NCBI GenBank assembly: GCA_030149995.1
Contig: JASLGV010000018.1
Span: 1 to 8,870 of the forward strand
Source of the DNA: Pedobacter sp.
GTDB taxonomy: Bacteria; Bacteroidota; Bacteroidia; Sphingobacteriales; Sphingobacteriaceae
Length of the DNA: 8,870 nt
Direction of reading: 5' to 3'
The notes beneath the pieces were generated by a model that had not been told where the DNA came from, ran no database searches, and saw only the letters and a program-made list of their open reading frames with translations. This document shows, in pieces, positions 1-4,617 of this stretch (position 1 is its first letter; every line of letters begins with the position of its first letter). Made by a program: the position numbers and the translations under genes.

Positions 1-1
1 A

Positions 2-373
2 GATGAAATCAGTATTGATGCTAAAACAGGTTTAGGTATTACTATAGTAAATGGCTTAGGTGCACCAATGCAAGGTATTGCAATGTTGCTTGAAGTGGTT
101 GCTAAAGAGCCTAAAAACATTAGAGCCAATATGAACTTAGGTTTGTTTTCAATTAAGTCGGGTCAGTTTGCAAAAGCAATTCCCCGTTTCAACACCGTAA
201 TTGAAAATGCACCAACGCCAGAGGCTTATTTTTACCTAGGCACAGCCTATGAAAACCTGGGTCAAAATAAAGAAGCCGTTGATGCCTATTTAAAAAGCAA
301 AAAATTAGCAGCAAATCCAACCTTATCATCTTTTCTTGATAAGCGGATAGCAGAACTAAAGAATAAAAATTAA
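2..373 (+). CDS. TPR-repeat protein, C-terminal part (5' end outside window)
   Basis: The frame is open from base 2 and its start lies upstream of the window, so the ATG at 68 is probably internal. The visible 123 residues end in tetratricopeptide-like helix pairs: one around MNLGLFSIKSGQFAKAIPRF and a second around YFYLGTAYENLGQNKEAVDAY, both with the usual Gly/Ala/Tyr spacing. TPRs form superhelical scaffolds that bind partner proteins or peptides; no catalytic motif is visible and the partner is unknown. The C-terminus is lysine-rich (ends ELKNKN). The stop lies 36 bases before the small basic ORF at 410, with no terminator between, so the two are probably co-transcribed, perhaps as part of a longer operon entering from the left. 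The TPR call is firm; the role is not recognisable. Localisation cannot be judged because the N-terminus is missing. Confidence 0.85.
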   Translation, partial: DEISIDAKTGLGITIVNGLGAPMQGIAMLLEVVAKEPKNIRANMNLGLFSIKSGQFAKAIPRFNTVIENAPTPEAYFYLGTAYENLGQNKEAVDAYLKSKKLAANPTLSSFLDKRIAELKNKN

Positions 374-409
374 TTAACAGATTAATAAAAACATTTAAAA
401 CTTAAAATT

Positions 410-499
410 ATGCCAAGCGGTAAAAAAAGAAAAAGACATAAAATGGCTACGCACAAACGTAAAAAACGTTTAAGAAAAAACAGACATAAGAAAAAATAA
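410..499 (+). CDS. 29-aa highly basic protein, AURKAIP1/COX24 (mS38/bS22)-like, probable ribosomal protein
   Basis: ATG at 410 follows an A-rich stretch (aaaacttaaaatt) typical of Bacteroidetes translation starts; TAA is at 497-499. The product begins MPSGKKRKRHKMATHKRKK and ends RHKKK. Over half of the residues are Lys or Arg, four are His, and none is acidic. The pattern KKRK-hKM-x-tHKrKKrlRk resembles the C-terminal AURKAIP1/COX24 domain, whose members include mitochondrial mS38 and actinobacterial bS22, small peptides that sit on 16S/12S rRNA in the small ribosomal subunit. I am confident that it is a real gene of a Bacteroidota-conserved type. Ribosomal function is inferred from the family resemblance and the charge. 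The neighbour RNase G processes the 16S 5' end in E. coli, which fits a 30S theme. An A7 run (422-428) lies inside the gene. It could alternatively be a general RNA- or DNA-binding peptide. Confidence 0.75.
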   Translation: MPSGKKRKRHKMATHKRKKRLRKNRHKKK

Positions 500-521
500 T
501 TTCTTATTTTGATATAGCGAA

Positions 522-553
522 TTAAACCTCAAGGTATGTGCCTTGAGGTTTAA
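522..553 (+). terminator. 13-bp hairpin after the small basic ORF, possible terminator
   Basis: A perfect 13-bp inverted repeat (ttaaacctcaagg at 522-534, ccttgaggtttaa at 541-553) encloses a 6-base loop. It lies 22 bases after the stop at 499. The stem is strong, but the next bases are a poor T tract (acacttttata), so it may terminate only partly or mainly protect the 3' end of the upstream mRNA. Read-through into rng is possible. Confidence 0.5.
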
Positions 554-562
554 ACACTTTTA

Positions 563-580
563 TACACTTTTGTAAGTGTG
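563..580 (+). other. Small hairpin in the rng leader
   Basis: acactt (564-569) and aagtgt (574-579) pair around a TTGT loop, extended by a T-G wobble at 563/580. It sits 9 bases after the larger hairpin and 77 bases before the rng start. It could be part of a structured leader of the rng mRNA. It is short and AT-rich, so chance is possible. Confidence 0.3.
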
Positions 581-656
581 AAAGCACTGCTGTATCTGTT
601 TTTCTGAATTATTATATCCATTTGTTAATGGGCGAAAGCCTTAAAATCTGTAGCTG

Positions 657-2207
657 TTGGTAAAAGAATTAATTATCAATTCGACTCCTGCCGGAGTTAC
701 CATAGCGTTGATTGAAGACAAACAACTTGTTGAGCTTCATAAAGAACAAATCAATAATAACTACGCTGTAGGCGATATTTATTTGGGCCGCATAAAAAAG
801 ATTATGCCCGGCCTGAATGCTGCGTTTGTAGATGTTGGTTATGAAAAGGATGCCTTTTTGCATTACTTTGATTTAGGCCCTCAAGTACAATCTTTAATTA
901 AGCTAACGAAGATCAAGCGTAATGGCTCGGTTACAGGCACATTATTAGATAACTTAAAGCTGGAGGCCGATATAAACAAGGCCGGCAAAATATCTGATGT
1001 GCTGAGTAAAAATATGCTTCTGCCTGTGCAAATAGCCAAGGAGCCTATTTCTACCAAAGGACCGCGCTTAAGCTCTGATCTGTCCATAGCCGGCAGGTAT
1101 GTGGTACTGGTGCCATTCTCCAATACCATATCCATATCAAAAAAAATAAAAAGTAATACGGAACGTAATCGTTTAAAAAAGATTATCGAAAGTATTAAGC
1201 CCCAAAATTTTGGTGTAATTATCAGGACCGTTTCTGAAGGTAGAGGTGTTGCCGAAATGCAAAAAGATCTGTTGGATTTAATTGCTAAATGGGAAAGCTT
1301 CATCAAAAAAGTACCTACAACCGAACCTTCTAAGAGAGTTTGGGGTGAAATGGACAGATCGTCTACGCTGATCCGTGATATTCTGAATCCTGATTTTACC
1401 AATGTTTATGTAAGTACCCCGGAGCTGTATGATGATATCCGTTCTTATGTACACGATATTTCGCCAGAAATGGAGAAAATTGTTAAGCTGTACAAACAAA
1501 AAGAACCGATTTTCGATCATTTTGGCATAGAAAAGCAAATTAAAAATGCTTTTGGAAAAACTGTAAACCTACCGGGAGGGGCCTACCTGGTGGTAGAGCA
1601 CACGGAAGCACTGCACGTAATAGATGTGAACAGTGGAAACCGCACAGCCAGTAAAGAAAATCAAGAAGAGAATGCTTTACAGGTAAACAAGGAAGCGGCT
1701 AAAGAAATTGCCCGTCAATTGCGTTTACGCGATATGGGCGGTATTGTGGTAATCGATTTTATCGATATGCACAAACCAGCAAACCGTAAATTATTATTCG
1801 ACTATCTGCGTGAGCTGATGTTGTTGGATAGAGCCAAGCACACCATTTTGCCGCCAAGTAAATTTGGCCTGGTACAAATTACCAGACAACGTGTTCGGCC
1901 GGAAATGAACATTGTTACGGTAGAGAAATGTCCGGCCTGCGATGGAACCGGAGAAATTAAAGCGAGCATCGTTTTAATGGATGATATTGAAAACAACCTT
2001 AATTATATTTTAAGAGAGCAAAATGAAAAAGGTATCACGCTGTGCGTACATCCTTACATTGAAGCTTATATTACCAAAGGAATTTTCAACCTTCAGCGCC
2101 GCTGGTTCTTTAAATATGGTCAGTGGATAAAGGTGAAGGCACAATCTTCATACTATTTAACTGAATTTCATTTCATCTCCTCAAAAGACGAGGAAATTAA
2201 ATTGTAG
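657..2207 (+). CDS. rng: Ribonuclease G (RNase E/G family)
   Basis: A 516-aa endoribonuclease of the RNase E/G family, cytoplasmic, cutting single-stranded AU-rich RNA; in E. coli RNase G matures the 16S rRNA 5' end and degrades some mRNAs. An S1 RNA-binding domain lies at about residues 36-125 (AVGDIYLGRIKKIMPGLNAAFVDVG starts it). The RNase H-like/DNase I-like catalytic part carries D323 (VIDVNSGN) and D367 (VIDFIDM), matching the Mg-binding D303 and D346 of E. coli RNase E. The Zn-link cysteines are C425 and C428 (CPACDGTG). It is near the length of E. coli RNase G (489 aa) and lacks the RNase E scaffold tail. An in-frame TAG at 651-653 lies just upstream, so the start must be TTG 657 (or CTG 654), giving the family N-terminus MVKELIINSTP. 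The gene has its own strong terminator. No convincing promoter was found. Confidence 0.96.
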   Translation: MVKELIINSTPAGVTIALIEDKQLVELHKEQINNNYAVGDIYLGRIKKIMPGLNAAFVDVGYEKDAFLHYFDLGPQVQSLIKLTKIKRNGSVTGTLLDNLKLEADINKAGKISDVLSKNMLLPVQIAKEPISTKGPRLSSDLSIAGRYVVLVPFSNTISISKKIKSNTERNRLKKIIESIKPQNFGVIIRTVSEGRGVAEMQKDLLDLIAKWESFIKKVPTTEPSKRVWGEMDRSSTLIRDILNPDFTNVYVSTPELYDDIRSYVHDISPEMEKIVKLYKQKEPIFDHFGIEKQIKNAFGKTVNLPGGAYLVVEHTEALHVIDVNSGNRTASKENQEENALQVNKEAAKEIARQLRLRDMGGIVVIDFIDMHKPANRKLLFDYLRELMLLDRAKHTILPPSKFGLVQITRQRVRPEMNIVTVEKCPACDGTGEIKASIVLMDDIENNLNYILREQNEKGITLCVHPYIEAYITKGIFNLQRRWFFKYGQWIKVKAQSSYYLTEFHFISSKDEEIKL

Positions 2208-2230
2208 TCCGTTAAAAAATGCAAACATAT

Positions 2231-2266
2231 AAAGCCTGGTATTTCGATGCCAGGCTTTTATTTTTT
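2231..2266 (+). terminator. Rho-independent terminator of rng
   Basis: A 12-bp stem (aaagcctggtat at 2231-2242, atgccaggcttt at 2247-2258; one T-G wobble) is closed by a TTCG tetraloop at 2243-2246 and followed by a T-rich tract to 2266. It starts 24 bases after the rng stop, which makes it a textbook intrinsic terminator. Confidence 0.93.
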
Positions 2267-2274
2267 AAGGTTTA

Positions 2275-2305
2275 TTGGTTTTTGCAGCTGATAAATCTAA
2301 ATTCG
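2275..2305 (+). promoter_or_regulatory. Candidate radA promoter (Bacteroidetes type)
   Basis: TTG at 2275-2277, 20 bases, then TAAATTCG at 2298-2305, matching TTG-N17-23-TAnnTTTG with one mismatch in the -7 box. It lies just after the rng terminator and 21 bases before the radA TTG start, giving a very short leader. The position supports it; the sequence match alone is moderate. Confidence 0.45.
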
Positions 2306-2326
2306 TACTTCTAAACCTGAAATCAA

Positions 2327-3703
2327 TTGGCAAAATCAAAAACGGCATATTTCTGCCAGAGCTGTGGCTATGAATCGGCAAAATGGCTGGGTAAATGCCC
2401 TTCCTGCAATCAATGGAATACTTTTGTAGAAGAAATTATTGAAAAACCGGCTTCTTCGGTACCGACCTGGAAAAGTGATACCGGCACGCGCAAATTAAGT
2501 AAGCCCAATAAGGTTGCCGAAATACAATCTTCTGAAGAACGCCGTATTTTAACAGGCGATAAAGAGCTGGACCGGGTATTGGGCGGCGGATTGGTGGAAG
2601 GTTCGCTGGTGTTAATTGGCGGAGAACCGGGAATTGGAAAATCGACCCTGATGTTACAGCTTGCTTTAAACCTGACAGGTAAAAAGTTACTGTATATATC
2701 GGGCGAGGAAAGTGAACAGCAAATTAAAATGCGTGCCGAAAGAATTACACATAAACCATCGGCAGATTGCTATATTTTAACCGAAACTTCAACACAGAAT
2801 ATTTTTAAGCAGATTGAGATGCTGGAGCCTGAAGTGCTGGTAATTGATTCGATACAGACCCTGCATTCTGCACACATCGATTCTACGCCGGGCAGCGTAT
2901 CGCAGGTACGCGAATGTACGGCAGAACTTTTAAGGTTTGCAAAGGAAACCGGTACACCCGTTTTTTTAATTGGGCACATAACCAAAGATGGCGCCATTGC
3001 AGGGCCTAAAATACTCGAACATATGGTTGATACGGTTTTGCAGTTTGAGGGCGACAGGCATCATGTTTATCGTATTTTGAGATCTGTTAAGAACAGGTTC
3101 GGTGCAGCAGCAGAGCTGGGGATATACGAAATGCAGGGAAGTGGATTGAGGGAAGTTTCAAATCCTTCTGAAATTTTACTTTCTCAACGGGATGAGGCAC
3201 TCAGTGGAATTGCCATATCGGCGATGCTGGAGGGCGCCAGACCCATGCTTATTGAAACACAGGCACTGGTAAGCCACGCTGCTTATGGAACACCCCAAAG
3301 ATCGGCAACCGGATTTGATACACGGCGCATGAACATGTTGCTTGCTGTATTGGAGAAACGTTGCGGATTCAGGTTAAGCACACAGGATGTTTTCCTGAAT
3401 ATTGCCGGTGGCATACGGGTAGAAGATCCAGCCATCGACCTCGCGGTGCTGGTGGCCATTATATCTTCACACGAAGATATTGCTGTATCATCTAAATATT
3501 GTTTTGCTGCCGAAATAGGTTTGTCGGGAGAAATCAGGGCTGTAAACAGGATTGAGCAGCGTATTGCCGAAGCAGATAAACTGGGCTTTGAACAAATATA
3601 TGTATCCAGGTATAATTTAAAAGGAATTGACCTTACGCGATATAATATTGAAATTATTGCAGTAGGTAAAATTGAAGAGGTTTTTAATCTCATTTTTGGT
3701 TAA
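2327..3703 (+). CDS. radA: DNA repair protein RadA (RecA-like branch-migration ATPase)
   Basis: A 458-aa cytoplasmic ATPase that drives branch migration of recombination intermediates together with RecA. The order of domains is complete: a C4 zinc finger (C10, C13, C24, C27), a RecA-like ATPase core with Walker A GEPGIGKS (99-106, K105) and Walker B VLVID (D174), the RadA-specific KNRFG motif (255-259), and a C-terminal Lon-protease-like domain from about 280 (TGFDTRRMNMLLAVLEKRCG region), which in RadA is a non-proteolytic DNA-binding scaffold. Length matches E. coli RadA (460 aa). Start: an in-frame TGA at 2318-2320 lies two codons before TTG 2327, and translation from it puts the zinc finger at its usual place (MAKSKTAYFCQSCG). 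It is separated from rng by a terminator and a candidate promoter, so it is probably its own transcription unit. The only clear intrinsic terminator downstream is some 230 bases away. Confidence 0.97.
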   Translation: MAKSKTAYFCQSCGYESAKWLGKCPSCNQWNTFVEEIIEKPASSVPTWKSDTGTRKLSKPNKVAEIQSSEERRILTGDKELDRVLGGGLVEGSLVLIGGEPGIGKSTLMLQLALNLTGKKLLYISGEESEQQIKMRAERITHKPSADCYILTETSTQNIFKQIEMLEPEVLVIDSIQTLHSAHIDSTPGSVSQVRECTAELLRFAKETGTPVFLIGHITKDGAIAGPKILEHMVDTVLQFEGDRHHVYRILRSVKNRFGAAAELGIYEMQGSGLREVSNPSEILLSQRDEALSGIAISAMLEGARPMLIETQALVSHAAYGTPQRSATGFDTRRMNMLLAVLEKRCGFRLSTQDVFLNIAGGIRVEDPAIDLAVLVAIISSHEDIAVSSKYCFAAEIGLSGEIRAVNRIEQRIAEADKLGFEQIYVSRYNLKGIDLTRYNIEIIAVGKIEEVFNLIFG

Positions 3704-3756
3704 TCACCGCAATCGATTGTGGAAACTATGCAACAGTTTTCTACAGTTGGGTGATT
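3702..3756 (+). other. Imperfect hairpin overlapping the radA stop codon
   Basis: aatcacc (3702-3708) pairs with ggtgatt (3750-3756). After a bulged G, caat (3710-3713) pairs with gttg (3746-3749), with one wobble. After an asymmetric bulge, tgtggaaa (3718-3725) pairs with tttctaca (3738-3745), with one G-U. The outer arm starts inside the TAA stop. No T tract follows (tatttcccc), so this is more like an mRNA 3'-end structure than a normal terminator. It also contains the 10-base palindrome caatcgattg (3710-3719). Confidence 0.4.
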
Positions 3757-3838
3757 TATTTCCCCATATTCCTCAAAACTAATTTTAGTGCGGAAAAATA
3801 GTGTGATTTTTAATTAGCTGTTTTACAGTGTTTTAATT

Positions 3839-3893
3839 TATTTTTGGGCTAAAATAATCTTTTGGATTGAATATTGCCTTATGCTTAGTGTTG
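3839..3893 (+). promoter_or_regulatory. Candidate promoter region downstream of radA
   Basis: Two alternatives are present. (a) TATTTTTG at 3839-3846 is a perfect TAnnTTTG -7 box, but only CTG (3818-3820), not TTG, lies at the expected distance upstream. (b) TTG at 3862-3864, 21 bases, then TAGTGTTG at 3886-3893, with one mismatch. Either would start a short transcript ending at the terminator at 3933-3966. The sequence is AT-rich, so chance matches are likely. Confidence 0.3.
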
Positions 3894-3966
3894 TACATCA
3901 TGGGATGTGATCTATAACAATAGGGATGATTTTCCTCGCCAGCTTAGGCTGGCGAGGATTTTTTTT
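3853..3966 (+). ncRNA. Possible small RNA, or long 3' UTR of radA
   Basis: The 364 bases from 3704 to 4067 hold no ORF that I can support, yet a strong + strand terminator stands at 3933-3966, more than 200 bases after radA. What it ends is either a long radA 3' UTR or a separate transcript of about 65-115 bases from the candidate promoters at 3839-3893. Besides the terminator stem, acatc (3895-3899) and gatgt (3904-3908) form a small hairpin around atgg. The 5' end given here is an estimate. I recognise no known RNA family. Confidence 0.28.
3933..3966 (+). terminator. Strong rho-independent terminator
   Basis: A perfect 11-bp, GC-rich stem (tcctcgccagc at 3933-3943, gctggcgagga at 3948-3958) with loop ttag is followed by eight T at 3959-3966. 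It is one of the clearest intrinsic terminators in the window and points in the + direction. It lies between radA and the DUF4920 gene but far from the radA stop. Confidence 0.92.
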
Positions 3967-3998
3967 GTCCTTATTTAGAAAAATTTTAAATAACTTTG
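3965..3998 (+). promoter_or_regulatory. Promoter of the DUF4920 gene (Bacteroidetes type)
   Basis: TAACTTTG at 3991-3998 matches the TAnnTTTG -7 box perfectly. A TTTG ending at 3967 serves as the -33 element at 23 bases spacing, the upper end of the usual range. The first two T of TTG (3965-3966) are also the end of the preceding terminator's T tract. Transcription would start near 4005, leaving a leader of about 60 bases before ATG 4068. Confidence 0.6.
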
Positions 3999-4067
3999 TT
4001 TATAAGGTAACCGCCCTCTTTAGCAGGGTATTTATTAACCAAATAAATATCACATCATTAAAAAAGT

Positions 4068-4532
4068 ATGAAAAAAATTATTCTAAGCCTGAGCTTTTGT
4101 CTGATCGCTGCAATCGGTTTTGCTCAAACGGAGTTTGAAGGACAAAAATTTGGAACAGCTGTAATCAAAGGCGATGTAAAGCCTGTTGCCAAAATGGAGG
4201 CCGCCATGGGCGACGACAAGATTGCCGATATGAAAATTGAGGGTAAAGTTGTAGGCGTATGTAAAAAGAAAGGATGCTGGATGACTCTTGAAATGCCAAG
4301 TGGTGAGCCCATCCGCGTAACTTTTAAAGATTATGCTTTTTTTATGCCGATGGATATTGTTGGTAAAACAGTTGTTTTAGACGGATTGGCTAAAAAACAA
4401 ACCATTTCTGTTGAAACCCTGCGCCACTATGCGGAAGATGCAAAAAAATCTGAAGAGGAAATAGCCCAGATCAAAGAGCCGAAAAAGGAACTTGCCTTTG
4501 AAGCACGCGGGGTTGTTATTTTAAATAAGTAA
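4068..4532 (+). CDS. Secreted DUF4920 protein with a CKKKGCWM motif
   Basis: A 154-aa protein with a Sec signal peptide: two Lys, a hydrophobic stretch (residues 4-18) and a cut near GFAQ-TEF at about residue 20, giving a mature periplasmic protein of about 134 aa without a lipoprotein cysteine. The family signature is VCKKKGCWMTL, with C65 and C70 as the only cysteines of the mature form; the domain is otherwise a small beta-rich fold with a Lys/Glu-rich helix near residues 120-140 (EDAKKSEEEIAQIKEPKKE). The DUF4920 family has no assigned function that I know of. The conserved Cys pair beside Gly-Trp-Met suggests a metal site or redox centre, which is inference only. ATG 4068 sits after an A-rich run (aaaaagt). 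It is monocistronic, with its own promoter and the shared terminator at 4561-4598. Confidence 0.88.
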   Translation: MKKIILSLSFCLIAAIGFAQTEFEGQKFGTAVIKGDVKPVAKMEAAMGDDKIADMKIEGKVVGVCKKKGCWMTLEMPSGEPIRVTFKDYAFFMPMDIVGKTVVLDGLAKKQTISVETLRHYAEDAKKSEEEIAQIKEPKKELAFEARGVVILNK

Positions 4533-4560
4533 CCTTGTTTAAACCGCTTTTTCTAATATT

Positions 4561-4598
4561 AAAAAGCCTCCAAAACATGCGTTTTGGAGGCTTTTTTT
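4561..4598. terminator. Bidirectional terminator between convergent genes
   Basis: A perfect 16-bp stem (aaaaagcctccaaaac at 4561-4576, gttttggaggcttttt at 4581-4596) with loop atgc; T continues to 4598. A and T flanks make it work in both directions: for the + strand DUF4920 gene ending at 4532 and for the - strand peptidase gene ending at 4618. Confidence 0.95.
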
Positions 4599-4617
4599 AT
4601 GCCAGTTCTGACCAGCT

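Noticed and set aside
617..624. TCCATTTG as a -7 box for rng
   Set aside because: It has one mismatch and no TTG at the required distance; the region is AT-rich enough for chance matches.
881..1402. 173-codon - strand ORF inside rng
   Set aside because: It is fully covered by RNase G, whose motifs are intact; the antisense reading shows no recognisable domain.
3283..3693. 136-codon - strand ORF inside radA
   Set aside because: It is antisense to the conserved Lon-like domain of RadA and has no recognisable features.
3718..3745. TGTGGAAA / TTTCTACA as DnaA boxes of a replication origin
   Set aside because: Neither matches TTATNCACA well, there is no cluster of boxes, and no origin-linked gene is nearby; they are better read as arms of a hairpin.
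3833..3901. 22-codon - strand ORF (begins MMYNTKHK) between radA and the DUF4920 gene
   Set aside because: It is short, has no promoter or gene context on that strand, and overlaps the candidate small RNA; nothing supports translation.
3926..4138. 70-codon + strand ORF
   Set aside because: It begins before a strong terminator, reads through the stem and the promoter, and overlaps the DUF4920 signal peptide in another frame.
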